Below, in pieces: positions 1 to 10,779 of a stretch of 64,000 nucleotides of DNA. Source of the DNA: Prorocentrum cordatum (lineage: Eukaryota > Sar > Dinophyceae > Prorocentrales > Prorocentraceae). The stretch lies in contig CAUYUJ010011192.1 in assembly GCA_963575745.1 (NCBI GenBank), positions 404,792 through 468,791 of the forward strand, read 5' to 3'. The notes beneath the pieces are model-generated. The model saw only the letters and a program-made list of their open reading frames with translations. It did no database searches and had not been told where the DNA came from. The position numbers and the translations under genes are program-made. Every line of letters starts with the position of its first letter. Within the stretch, counting starts at the first letter, position 1.

Positions 1-778
1 CCCCCTCCTGGCCCTGGCACCCCCGCCCCAGGAGAGCTCAGTTCTCGGCACCCCCCACGCGACAATTGCTCGCCCGAAACCTACCAACGCCCCCCTCCTG
101 GCCCCGGCACCTCGCCCCAGGATAGCTCAGTTCTTGGGCCCCCCCACGCGACAATTTCTCACCCGAAACCTACCAACTGGCCCCAGCACCCCCACCCCAG
201 GAGAGCTCAGTTCACGGGACCCCTCACGCGACAATTTCGCGCCCGAAAACTACCAACGCGCCCCTCCTGGCCCCGGCACCACCCCGCCCCAGGAGAGATC
301 AGTTCTTGGGACGCCCCCACACGACAATTTCTCGCCCGAAACCTACCAACGCCCCCCTCCTGGCCCGAGTTCAGTTCTTGGCACCCCCCACACGACAATT
401 TCGCGCCCGAAACCTACCAGCGCCCCCCTCCTGGCCCCGCCACCGCCACCCCAGGGGAGCTCAGTTCTTGGAACCCCCACGCGACAATTGCTCGCCCGAA
501 ACCTACCAACGCCCCCCTCCCCGCCCGAGCACCGCCACCCCAGGAGAGCTCAGTTCTTGGGGCCGCCCACACGACAATTCCTCACCCGAAACCTACCAAC
601 GCCCCCCTCCTGGCCCCAGCACCCCCACCCCAGAGGAGCTCAGTTCTTGGGACCGCCCACGTGACAATTCCTCGCCCGAAACCTACCAACGCCCCCCTCC
701 TTGCCCTGGCACCCCCTACCTCAGGAGAGCTCAGTTTTCGGGGGGCGACAATGTCTCGCCCGAAATCTACCAATGCCA
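1..778. repeat. Tandem array, ~90-bp unit, about nine copies
   Basis: The landmark CTACCAACGC recurs at about 81, 170, 250, 342, 413, 502, 592, 682 and 763, spacing 71-92 bp. Each unit also carries GAGAGCTCAGTTCT and CGACAATT. The unit is GC-rich and, being near a multiple of three, gives reading frames on both strands that have no family resemblance. The array runs off the left edge, so its true length is unknown. Confidence 0.9.
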
Positions 779-1099
779 GCCCCTCGCCCGCCGACCTACT
801 GCCGCCGGCTGAAGGCGGCCAGCCTCTGCCCTGCATTGCACTGATAGCGCGTGTACGCTTTGCGCGCGACAGATCAGCGCCGGCGCCCTGGCTGCCGCGC
901 CCAGCGCTTCACACCGACCCCGACTTATGTCTTTTCGTTGCCGACGCGTGACTCCGCTCAGCCATTTCCTTCCTCGTGCGCTCTTCATCAGCGAAGCAGA
1001 TGTTGCACCTTTGCTTTCCATCAGCCTTCTTCGCCGCTCGTTTGGCCTACCAGCTGCTGCATTCCCCTCTCCCGAAAGCGCCCTCGCAGGATGCGCATT
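779..1099. other. Spacer with no recognised gene
   Basis: This stretch lies between the ~90-bp array and the 3' (C-terminal) end of the Helitron-1 coding remnant. No protein similarity was recognised. It is where the Helitron 3' terminus (CTRR preceded by a hairpin on the minus strand) should lie, but I could not fix it. Confidence 0.4.
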
Positions 1100-2383
1100 T
1101 CAAACATCCGCGCTGCAATGTCGCGCCGTCAACGCAGCGCTTGCACTTAAGGTGTCGATCGGCCGCGCCGTCCCACATCCAATTAGAAAAACAATCGCGC
1201 CGCTGCTCCACCTCGCACTCTGCGCGTACCTTGACGCCCTCCTCGCCTCCACGCGTCGCTGTGCAGCTTCACTGCCAACGCAGCGCTTGCACTTGCGGTG
1301 TCGATCGGCCGCGCCGTCCCACATCCAATTAGAAAAACAATCGTGCCGCTGCTCCACCTCGCACTCTGCGCGCGCCTTGGCGTCCCTCCTCGCCTCCACG
1401 CGTCGCCGTGCAGCTTCGCTGCCAACGCAGCGCTTGCACTTGCGGTGTCGGTCGGCCGCGCCGCCCCACATCCAATTAGACAAACCACCTCTCCGCTGCG
1501 CCACCTCGCACCCTGAGCATGCCTTCGCGTCCTTCCTCGCCTCCACGCGTCGCTGTGCAGCTTCACTGCCAACGCAGCGCTTGCACTTGCAGCGTCGATC
1601 GGCCACGCCGTCCCACATCCGATCAACAATTTTTTACCGCTGCGCCACCTCGCAAAACGCGCAAATGATCGCGTCCTTCGTCGCTGCCATATCCCGAAGT
1701 GCAGATGCAACTTCTACGCACTTCGCGCATTGCATCAACGCGTTCGACACGTGAGCCACCATGTACTCGGAAAGCTCGTTTCTACTTTTGAAGATTCCGC
1801 ATGTGCAACACACGCGCACTTTGTCCTCTTCGGCGCGCGCCTTCTCCTCCTTTCCTTGCAACTTCTTACACGATTTGCATGTGAGTTCGTCAATGCACTG
1901 CTCCGCGTTGGCAATTTCGACCCGCGTGCGCTCCTGGCCGCAGCGCGAACACTTCAGATGCCTCTTCAGCTCCTCGCACTCGAGGCACATCCCTCCTTTA
2001 CATCGAGCGTTCCCTGCCTTATCCCATTGAGACTCCACGAAAGCATCCTCGTGCTTCCGCTCCTCGCATACGTAACACTTTCGCCTCTCGGGACAGTCAA
2101 CGCAACGCCGTGACGTCAGCTTCGAGCTGTGGTGCTGGGATCTGCGGAATGCATCCTGGCCCCTCCACAGGAACCACTGCATGCACTGCCACGGCGTGCC
2201 CGTGCTCTCTCTGCCTTCCAAGCACAGGTTGCACACGCGGAGACCGTCGCCCCGGCCACACTGCCCGAGAACATACTGATTCTTATACGTGGCCGACGAG
2301 ATGAGCACGCACTTCTCCGCAGGCATGAACTCCTTCTCGATTGCATCCCAATCCATGGGATACCCCCGCAAAGACTGCAACAA
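1100..2383 (-). pseudogene. Helitron-1 C-terminal Cys-rich (zinc-binding-like) tail
   Basis: One minus-strand frame runs from 2383 to about 1225, broken by a TAA at about 1634. The first 250 codons hold many CxxC pairs (CNLC, CVDC, CYVC, CLEC, CSRC, CKSC, CCTC, CAKC, CAFC). The 49-residue tandem units then follow. Such paired cysteines suggest stacked zinc ribbons, perhaps for DNA or protein binding; that is inference. The frame directly follows the helicase, so it was probably the C terminus of the same polyprotein. The stop and a later one-base deletion make it a pseudogene. The tail differs in unit sequence and length from that of Helitron-2. Confidence 0.7.
1131..1640 (-). repeat. 147-bp (49-codon) tandem repeat encoding Cys-rich units
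   Basis: AACGCAGCGCTTGCACT recurs at 1131, 1277, 1424 and 1571, an exact ~147-bp period that keeps the reading frame. On the minus strand each unit encodes CKCKRC-type and CxxC (for example CSGCEVAQR) pairs about 25 residues apart. This points to in-frame amplification of a zinc-ribbon-like module at the helicase C terminus. The copy nearest 1225 has lost one base relative to its neighbours (GCCCTCCT against GTCCCTCCT). Confidence 0.88.
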
Positions 2384-3153
2384 TAATCCGGGCCGCTTTT
2401 CGCTCTTTCTGAGTGCGCGGCGCGCGGTCGAAAGGCCGAAATATCAACGTGTCCTCACGGCGGCGCGCTCGCGTCAGAGCCGCGTAACTCGACGACGGCG
2501 ACGTGCCCCCGCCAATCATCAGATCCACGATGACACTCCACTTATATAAAAGTCTGTCTGGACCTGTGCTGAATGGGCGGTCGCCCCAAACGCTGGGGCC
2601 ATGGGAAGCTGCCGCCGCTTCGCTCTCAGACGCGGACGCGGCCGGCCCTTGTCCACGAACCAATCTTGTCTCTGCGGGCTCACTGGGTGCAGGCCCGGCG
2701 CTCGGAGCCCCGGAATCGTCCACTTGCATTGGATTCTGCCCCCTGCCCTCGTCGACACGGATAAATATAACGTTCGGCGTCTTCTGCAAAATGGTCTCCT
2801 CCCCGGGAAACGCGAGCCGCTCCTTCGTCGCCACCGCGCACCCATGAATGCACGGTCCCCACGCGTCCCGGGAGCAGGTGCTTGTCCTCGCTGCGATCGA
2901 CGTGATCGGCGAGGGCCACGGGCATTCCTTCCGCGATTGGCAGAAACCCATGCAGGTCTCCGCTCTCCTTGTCGTGGCGCTGCAGCCAGGCCATCTTTTG
3001 GCGCGGCAAATCCGGCCGCTCGCGCAGCGCGTCCGGAGCGGGGGTGTCGCGCGCAAGGATGTGCACCATCGGCTTCTCGTGCAGTCGGGCATGCTGCGAC
3101 GCTCGGAATTGTCTCACTGCACGTCGTTCTTCGGGAACACTCCGGGGGCGCAC
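2283..3153 (-). pseudogene. Helitron-1 helicase C-terminal half (motif VI region)
   Basis: Two overlapping minus-strand frames are needed. 3153-2680 contains MAWLQRHDKESGDLHGFLP and ALADHVDRSEDKHLLPG, matching LGYHDKACADMPGWFPL and VVLTDHLDRSEKQLLRG in Helitron-2. 3092-2283 carries YAALTRARRREDTLIFRPF, the counterpart of YAAITRVQTRQGLLIYRPF. This is the SF1 helicase motif VI region, where the arginine acts in ATP hydrolysis. The motif V-like AQGRTL block of Helitron-2 is scrambled here near 2545. Frame changes lie near 2.85 and 2.35 kb. The piece is nonfunctional. Confidence 0.72.
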
Positions 3154-3359
3154 CGAAACTTCGCCGCGCGCATGCGCGGGTCATCTGGACCATAGATGAC
3201 GAGGCGGCGCCGTTCGCGTTCATGCCGGCACTCCTCACATTCCTGTCTGCGGATACCCTTCGGGGCCACTGAGCGCTGACAGCGTGCTCCGACGGCTTCC
3301 TTCTGCGAGACCCCCGCGCCGTCACGCGAGGCCTTGCATCTCGCGTTTCTACAGCCAAC

Positions 3360-4760
3360 CTAACTATGGGGCCAACTCCCCGGGACACCACTATCACGCC
3401 CGTGCAAAAAGGCACGTGCGTCTTCCGTGAGGGCTCCTCTGCGGAACTCCTCTTGCGCGGATTTCAGCCAGGCATGGTCGCAGCGCTCGCACTCCACTGG
3501 CTCCGTTACTCCCTGCGCGCCTTCCTGACCACCCCCCCGCAGGAGAGCTTGCCCATGTAGCACTGGCGGGAGCGAGGTATACTTCCGAGCCTACGCGAGG
3601 CGCTCTGTTGGCACGTCTGCGAAGAACCCTCCGTCCGGAGGCGCCAGCTGCCAAACATCTCCGCTCAGCACGACGTTCAAACCGCCGAAGAGTCGCGGCG
3701 CTCCATCCTCCCCGCGCTTCTGGGCGCCCACGCCCCGCATAGCGCTGCGCAGCTGCTGGTCCACTTCGGCGAGCTGCCGGGCGCTGACCATGCTGATATC
3801 GCACTGAAGTTTCACGCCCCCCCCCTTCTCGTCGCCGCGCTTCACGGCGGGAGTGCCGCAGGCGTGATGCATGGTGTCTCCACCGAGCAACTGCGCCATG
3901 ACTGCCTGGAAGGCCGTGATCCGGAAATGGACGCCAATCGCCCACTTCAATAAACATTCGAACAGCTCCTTCCGCAGAATAGGCAGCACGCGCGATGTCC
4001 CTGTGCCGGGCCCTCCGTGCACGCGCCAACGCAGCGGGTCACCCATGCCCGCGCCCCCCAGCGCCCCCCCGCCCAGCTCTCGCATCGCCCTCTGTGCTAC
4101 CTGCTTCGCAATTTCGAACTGCTTCGCGTTGACAACGCGCCGGCCTGTGTCTTTGTCAGTCCTGAACTCCAGCTTCCTGAGCCATTCTGCCACCTGGCCT
4201 GATGTCGCCCCTGCCTGCGCCTCCACCTTCCCACTCCCTTCCTCCGCCGCCAGTCTGTCGGCGATTGATTTCTCTCTGTTGCGCGACGCCCGTGCTGCGG
4301 CCTGCACGGATTCCAGATCACAGATGACGGCTTTCGGCCACGCGTTTCGCACATGACGGAGCAACTTTTCGCTCGGGCGCTGGCCCCGCACTTCCTGGGC
4401 CACGGCCATACCTGCTTTCGAGTTCTCGCAATGGGAACATCCACCTAGACCACCCTCCAGCCCACCGTCTTCTCCTCCACCACTGCTGTCATCGTCGCCG
4501 ACGTCCCGCTTCCGACCGCCGACGCGCGACTTCAGAGCCTCGTCCAGCTGGTCGATTCCAACCTCCAAGTCTTCGTCGCTTACGTCCTCATCGCTCCGCG
4601 CGTCCTCATGCTCCGCACCACTCGGGCGCACGCGATACACGCTCAGGAATTTTCCCACGTGCCGCGCAACCTCTTCCGACTGCACTCCGCCGTCCAACCG
4701 CGAAGCCACGGCGGCCTCCCACGTTTTCGAGCCCCGTCGCAGCGCGCCTGCGAACGCCAC
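3360..4760 (-). pseudogene. Helitron-1 PIF1-type helicase N-terminal half, Walker motifs damaged
   Basis: The frame is open for 389 codons (4760-3591), then a TAG near 3591 is followed by the same frame to 3360. An acidic linker comes first (DEDVSDEDLEVGIDQLDEAL). The nucleotide-binding loop reads HGGPGTGTS where Helitron-2 has CGGPGTGKS: the catalytic Lys codon is ACA (3996-3998), one base from AAA. The Walker B site reads QCDISMVSA instead of IIDEISMVSA. LSGDVWQLAPP matches the usual GDFxQLxPP motif. After the stop, LTEDARAFLHGRDSGVPGSW matches Helitron-2. The loss of Lys, Asp and Glu predicts no ATPase activity even if translated. Confidence 0.85.
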
Positions 4761-4830
4761 GTGATCGTCTGCCTCTGACTGCCGCAGCGTCCACGGGTGG
4801 AACTAGGATATTACAGCCCGCGCGGACCGC

Positions 4831-6576
4831 TCAGCTTCTCCATTTCGGCTGCGAGGCACCGGAGCCCCGAAGAACGTTGGCGACAAAGGCCTCTTGTTCC
4901 TGACAAGATCCCACGTGTGTCGCAGATGCCGGCATCCGTCTGCGTCTGGAAAATGCCACCCAATCTTTTCCTGCGTCGCCCTTCACCATGTAGTCCACCC
5001 CAGGCATTAGCTCTTCCGCCTGCCCCTGATCCCGACCATGCGCCTTCATTGTATGCCCCCCTGTCGCCGTCAAAAACGCATGGTGCCTGTCCCGATCGGC
5101 TTTGGCGCCCCTAATACTGGCAAGGTACGCCACGAGCACAGGCCTCCAATACGTCGCGAAGTCGCGCGGCGACGAGCGCCACAGGCCGCCCCGCTTCGGG
5201 CGAAGTCCGCACAACGTGGCCACGTCCCTGATCGTGACTTTCCGCCGCCTTGGGTTTCGCATATCCACCTCCGCAAACTGCGCTGTGCGCTCTCCGGTTG
5301 AGCCGTCGGACAGCCTTTCAACCGTTTCTACGTACTCGCGTCCGTAGAAACTGGTCGTCTGACAGGTCTTGATCGGCTCTGCCGACGTCACATCGTTATC
5401 CATGGCATGCGCTCGAAGATTCACACACCCCACCTGGCCGCGAAGGGTGCCCTTCCCGTAGGCGTCGCTCATGATGCACGTCGTCATCCGCTTACCCACG
5501 TAAATCGCGTTCTCCCCGTGCAACTGCTGGCTGAGCTTCTCGATCCCTTTGGAGCACTCGCGGACTTCATGGAAGGCCATAGGCTGCCGCTTCGTGCAGT
5601 AATCGCACGCGTACCCTGCCTGGGCGTCCTGAGCCATCTGGACCACCTGGAAGATAGCTGCGTTGTTTTGCTTCTGCGCACACCCCTTCCCGCACGTGCA
5701 GCTTTCGCTGGTGATCGGCAACCTGTGCGGCAGCTGCACGCCCGGATTGAAACGCTGCGCGGCAAACATTCATGGGTGTGTCCCATTCAGACTCTCATGG
5801 TTCATGGGCCCATGCAAACTCCCGATGCGGCTCCGCCTGCCTGCCTTCGGCATATCCAGCTGCGACGCCAGCCCTGGACAGATCACAGCCGGATGATCGA
5901 TGAGCTGCGTCGTTCGTGGGAAATCGGCCTTACAGAGCTTCGGGATGTCCTTCCGACGACACGCTGGCAAGGGCACCCTCTCCCCCGTCTCTGGGCTCTC
6001 CAGTTGCACGTGGTGCTGCTTCCGCTCTTGAAGGTACTGCACATCCTCGTCGAGGTACGCTCCCTCCCACGCGCGCGCCTTCTCCGCCTCCTCCACCGGC
6101 GCAACTCCCTGCCCCGGCCTTCGAGTCTGATGCGTCGGACGGCACGCCGGCCCACATTCAGTCTTGTATTCTGGCCACGCGGCCTCCGCTCCTGCCAGAT
6201 TCCTATTCAGACCGTCTGGGATGACACGCGCTGAGTACTCCCGACGGCAAACCCGCCGCTTGTACTCTTACAGCTGCTTAACAAACTCCCGCCCCCATCC
6301 GTCCGCATTGTTCCGAACGAGATCAAAGATTTTGTCCAGCGGCGCGTGCTGGCGCAAACGCTGTACGAACACCTGGCAGTGCGCATGGAGCGCGCCCGTT
6401 GACTTCTGCGCTTCGATGGAGACATAGCACGCGCCCACCCTGCCGAACACCCCACCTTCCGGTGCGGCGTTGCTGCCGAACAAGTCCTGGCACGGCGACA
6501 TTTGCTCAATGGTTGCATCCAGGGCAGTTCGGACAAGTGCGCACTCCGAGAAGATGCCGCATCGTCGCGTCCACAA
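4831..6576 (-). pseudogene. Helitron-1 Rep domain: HUH and two-tyrosine motifs
   Basis: A single minus-strand frame runs about 580 codons with only two nonsense codons: TAA near 6266 after GREFVKQL, and TGA at 5770-5772 between NGTHP and MFAAQRF. STGALHAHCQVFVQ (about 6405-6365) is the HUH metal-binding motif. GYACDYCTKRQP (about 5630-5597) supplies two tyrosines three residues apart, the catalytic Tyr pair typical of Helitron Rep. Between them NHESLNGTHP...FNPGVQLPHRLPIT fits the family core. This domain nicks and rejoins single strands. The preceding frame (7687-6506) overlaps at its 3' end, so a frameshift lies near 6550. Confidence 0.85.
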
Positions 6577-7687
6577 TCACACGGAAACGTTCCACGCTTG
6601 CCATCGGACCCCGAGCGAGCATCTCCCAGCGCTCCGCCCAGGAAGGCACTTGCGACAAGATCGCCGCCAGCGGGACTTCCAAACGTGCATCATCAGTCTC
6701 TGGAGCGACCTGCGGCCACTCCCGACCCCCAGCTGCCCGCGACGCATCCGCGTCGTTCGCCGCTTTGTGGGCGGGGTCACGCCGTCGCGTCCGCGATAAC
6801 CGCGCCATGATCAGATTGTGCCCTTCGTCGGGAGAGAAGGTGACGAAAATCGGCACACCGTACCGTGCGCGGAGCGCGTTCCTTTGGAGACGCATGACCC
6901 GTCGCGTCTCCTGCGCCCGTGGTAGCCGCCGAGACGCGTGCTCGATGTTCGCGAGCAACTTGTGGGCCGCTCTACCGCGTCCCGGGACGTAGCGCACATT
7001 CGTCATGGCTCCCATGACCCATTGCTTCTCACCGTTCACGTCCTGGTATTTGCCCGCCAATGCACGGTGGATCTGCTTCGCCCCTTCGCTGATTTCCTCG
7101 GGCGTCATTTGCGCGTCCACGCCCTTCGGGTTCGCAGATGCGCACGCAAACCACGCCCTGCTGACATCCACCGCCGAACGAGACACAAAGCTCCACGACG
7201 CGAGCCCGAAATACCAATCGCGCGACAATTGGCTCTCCACGCGAAGACCCACAATGCGAACCCACAGCGGCTTCTCCACCCGCGGTGCCTCTTGAGAACG
7301 CCGAGATCGTGGACGCTTCAAGAACGATGGCATGTCGGGCATGCCTGTGCAATACTTGAAAACGAACGCAAACGCCACGCCGAAATACCGCGGTTCGAAT
7401 TGATCCATCATTGCGTTCCCCGTACACACCCGCAAACGATCCACTCGTTCTTTCCTTTCCAGCGCCTCCGTCACCAATCTCACCTCTTCGTTCTCTTTGG
7501 CCGGTGCGACATCGGGCTCATTTTCAGGCCCCCCTGCGCGCGCGCTTCTCTTTGCGTTCTTGGTGCTCCGACTCGCCCCCGCTGTCCTCCGTGGGCTCGC
7601 TGGTTCCGTCTTGCTCGCATCCCGGCGACATCCTCCGTGCAAAACTTCGCAAGGCTTCCACGCGCTGGGCATTGAGATCTCCTTCAT
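6506..7687 (-). pseudogene. Helitron-1 Helitron-like N-terminal domain
   Basis: 393 codons. Residues ~85-130 (RVCTGNAMMDQFEPRYFGV, FKYCTGMPD) and ~150-200 (ESQLSRDWYFGLASWSF) look like the region leading into Helitron Rep proteins. YGVPIFVTFSPDEGHNL (~285-300) is the conserved block just upstream of the HUH motif. The end, HLLGVRTCPNCPGCNH, is the Cys cluster seen before CQDLFGSNA in the next frame. The N-terminal ~70 residues are low-complexity and basic. The start codon is only the first ATG in this frame; the natural protein began far upstream. Confidence 0.75.
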
Positions 7688-8148
7688 CGAAGCTGCTCTT
7701 CTCGAGGGCCACTTAGTTGCCTCTCGTCGCTTCCAGGATCTCCCGCTGCTTCCCCCGTGCCGTCCGGGCGCGGAACTGGCGTCGCTGCTTTCTGCATCTG
7801 CATCTCGTCCAGCGCATCGTCCAGCGGCACCATGCGCATAATCTCCGGCGGCGCATCATGCTCAGGAAGCTCCGTAGCCTTCTTTCGGACCTCTTCCATG
7901 CACGCGCGCTGATACGCTCGGTGCCCACGCATCTTCACCCCCTCGATCAGCCTCGCGACCACTCCCCGACGGACCAACGCCTGATGTACGAACTTCGCCA
8001 TGCTCACTGCCGTATCGTCGTCGCCTCCGGACTTCAAAATCATCGACGCTATGTCCGCCACTTCGGCACCGGTCCGCGGCGCCGACGGCGGCCTCGCCTT
8101 CGACGCCCGTCCTCCAGGGCGCCCAGCTGCGCGAGTATGTCCGTCCAC
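7684..8148 (-). pseudogene. Helitron-1 linker fragment
   Basis: This 154-codon frame bridges the long N-terminal frame (ending 8049) and the Helitron-like N domain (starting 7687), overlapping both. It has no recognised domain. A predicted helical middle (EVADIASMILKSGG...AKFVHQALVRRG) and an acidic C-terminal half are visible. The ~100-bp overlap upstream suggests one frameshift near 8100. It may equally be an exon joined by splicing. Confidence 0.5.
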
Positions 8149-10460
8149 GGCATCGGAGAGGACGTCGCGCTCCCGCGAGCAGCCATCCGACGCGCGTTGT
8201 TCCCCGCCTCCATGTCCAAGGATCGTTCGTTTCGATGCCGCTCCTCCCGGGCGAAACGCGCCATCGAAGTCGCGCGCGCGGACGCGCAGATCATCTCGAG
8301 CAACGTTACTTTTCCTGCGGATAGCTCTTCCGGCGAGTAGAAGGTCATCATGCCATTAGCAAGAGCTGCAGGTGGCACGACCGCTCCTCCTCTCGGCCCA
8401 GTCACACCCGTTCGGCATTCCTCGCGCAGCGGCGCCTCGCAACGATCGCATACCGCATTCCCTTCGCGCCAGGATTCCGCGCTGCAGCGCAGGTCTTCGG
8501 GGCAACACAACACCTCCACGGGCCCATTCAACACTCCTCCGCGCGATCCCGCAGATGCACGTCGCTTCCTGCCTGACCGCATCGATCCACATAACTGTCT
8601 ACAGACAACTGCTTTCTGACGAACGAGCCAGGCAGTCCGAAGATGCCATCCAAATTCGGCGACACCTTCTGCCGCGTAATTGGATTCCCCTGCCGCCCTT
8701 CCACGTGAGGCAATTTCCGCGCGCGCACCATGCAACCCAGAGAACACATTGCCCCCCCCCCCCCCCAACCCTTCTGCATATGCACGGAGACAGCGCTGGT
8801 CAATTGCACATGCGGCGAGAGGAGCCCCTCGACGCACCTTCCATGCCAAGACATCGTTGTGCGCCGACAGGTAGCGCAACTCTTCGCTCTTCTCGTCTTC
8901 GGCAGAAACGCAAACCAGCGAGGTTGCGATTTCCTCGAGCTGCGCGCGATGCTCCTGCAGCAAGTGCGCGCACAGGTCTGCGCCCAAAGCTCCATGCCAA
9001 GCGCAGGGCTTCCATCCGTCCTCCACCCCGCGTTTGAAGGAGCAGCGTTTCCTCGGCAATCCTACTGCTCCGACCGAGTTCGGGACTCCGTCACACAGGG
9101 CGGCCCCGTGCGCCGAGACAGCTGGCAACGTTGGCGCGTCCTTCAAGTGCTCTGTCGCGACTCTTTCCAAATCCCCCCCCTTTCCGTCGCGGGTCGTCGG
9201 GCACTTTTGCAGCGCGGACCCGGTGCACGTGCACGGGCGCGTCTGCATGTCACCGCCGTCGCCCTTCTGTGTAGCGCTGGTGCCCGACGTGGCGCGCGTT
9301 CCCACCGATGCGCCGCCCGAGTCGGCAGGGCCGCCGGCTCCCGGCGCTGCAGCGTCACCGGGCTTGGTCTCCCCTGTGAACCGCGGTCGCTTCGCCCTCG
9401 CGTCGGCTTCGGTGCCTTCGGTCTGCTCCGCACTGCCCCCGCTACTCTTTCGGACTTTGGCGCTCGTCATGCCCGGCGCGGCCACCGGCGACTCCAGCTC
9501 CGCGCTTTGCCACGCTGGTTTGCGCGTCGTGCTCGCAGTGTCCGCCCCAGTGCAACTGTATACCTCGAGTGCCGCAACCTCGTCCTCAGCGCGCGCCTCC
9601 TCCACGCACGGCCACGCACCGAGAATGGGCCCTTCCCCCTCGAGCTCTGACCGGGTAAACGACATGGAAACTCCTAGTCCGGTCGCCTCCAGGAGCCCGT
9701 CGAAGCGGGAGCACGTGCGCAGGATGAACTGGTAGGGCATCGCTACCACTGCCGTGCCGTGCCGGGCCAACGCGAATCTCATGACCTCGCCAGCATGGAC
9801 GCCGTGTCGGAGATCGCCCTCATGCGACCCCAACGCCAACCATGCATCTCCGACGGTGCGCAGATCATCCACGCACGCTTCGCAAGCGACACGGCGCCCC
9901 TCCTCCGACGCCAACGAGTGCTCACACCATCCCAAACGGGCCAAGAGCTGAAAGATAGAGTCCGCCAGGGGCGCGCCAATTCCGTGTCCAAGACCACGCC
10001 CAACGCGGCGGCCTGATCCTGCCATGTCCTCAGCTCGTTCATCGTCGGTCTTTGCCTCGAATACCAACGCCCCCATCAAAAACTCAATGAATTTCACCGT
10101 GCGGTCTTCCACCACGCGGCGCCGATCGCCCGCGTCGCGAGCGCCCAGCAACTCTTTCCGCGCGACACTCCGCCCTCGCCACTCACGCGCCCACTTCTCT
10201 CTCATAACACGCAGCAGTGGCGCCGCGTCACCCCGCACTCTCCACCAATGCGCGTGCAGCTCTGTAGGCGCGAATTCCAGACCCGGAATCTCCAGCGCTT
10301 CGGGCTCTTCGCACGCACCCCGCAGAAGACGCAATGCGCGCCCATCAGCTTCTCGGATGACGCGCACCGGTGCCAGGATATCACCAGGGAAAACATGCGC
10401 TGCTCGCTCTCCATAGCAGGACCATCGAAGCCCACAAGGCCCAGGGCACTCTGGAGGCAA
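8049..10460 (-). pseudogene. Helitron-1 N-terminal region, longest open frame
   Basis: 803 codons, the longest open minus-strand frame here without tandem repeats. The N-terminal ~300 residues (ERAAHVFPGDILAPVRVIRE, TELHAHWWRVRGD) have no family I can name. Residues ~300-430 are low-complexity Ala/Gly/Thr. A Cys/His cluster follows (PCAWHGALGADLCAHLL), likely zinc-binding. Around residue 700, VVPPAALANGMM then SPEELSAGKVTLLEMI resembles the region (DUF6570-like) preceding Helitron N domains. It probably formed the N terminus of the transposase. A host gene nested here is less likely because all neighbouring fragments line up as one element. Confidence 0.6.
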
Positions 10461-10521
10461 GCAGGGCGTTTCTTGACATGGGTTTCCACTGTAGCGCGTC
10501 TGAAGTGCTTGCTTGGGTTAG

Positions 10522-10670
10522 GTCGGGCATGCCCCCCTACAAGCAGAATTTGGGCGGAAGAAAAAACAATCTAACAATGCTCCCAAATGGTCAAAACATA
10601 TTCAAACACATCGTCCCATACTAGTTTTTGATTATTTTTAATAATCCTCCTGTAGAGGAGCATGCCCGAC
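10522..10670. mobile_element. MITE-like element with 19-bp terminal inverted repeats
   Basis: GTCGGGCATGCCCCCCTAC (10522-10540) and GTAGAGGAGCATGCCCGAC (10652-10670) are inverted with 17 of 19 positions matching. The ~110-bp interior is AT-rich, unlike both flanks. TTA lies at both edges (TTA-G-left, right-TTA), a possible target duplication with one extra base on the left. There is no coding capacity. It sits only ~60 bp upstream of the first open codon of Helitron-1. A chance hairpin is possible. Confidence 0.6.
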
Positions 10671-10779
10671 TTACGTCTGAGGGCTTCCCTGGGCCGTTTT
10701 CGTTCGAGCCACCCAAGGGCCTGCAGGAGGAGAGTACCCCCCTGGCTGGAAGCAGCTAGGGTGGCCCATGGATCGCTCG

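Larger units (their letters stand above)
1100..10460 (-). mobile_element. Helitron-1: degenerate Rep-helicase transposon
   Basis: Minus-strand fragments in consecutive order make up one Helitron-type Rep/Hel protein: N-terminal region (10460-8049), Helitron-like N domain (7687-6506), HUH Rep domain with His-Ala-His and Tyr-x3-Tyr (6576-4831), PIF1-type helicase (4760-3360 and 3153-2283), and a Cys-rich tail (2383-1100). Helitrons transpose by rolling-circle replication, using the HUH nuclease for nicking and the helicase for strand displacement. Frame changes near 8.1, 7.68, 6.55, 4.8, 3.3, 2.8, 2.35 and 1.22 kb, plus in-frame stops, show that it is dead. Some breaks could be introns, but several have single-base signatures. 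Neither terminus was defined. Confidence 0.85.

Noticed and set aside
8740-8770. Long C-tract as a frameshift hotspot or programmed slippage site in Helitron-1
   Set aside because: The open frame continues through it (Gly run), and homopolymer length may be a sequencing artefact.
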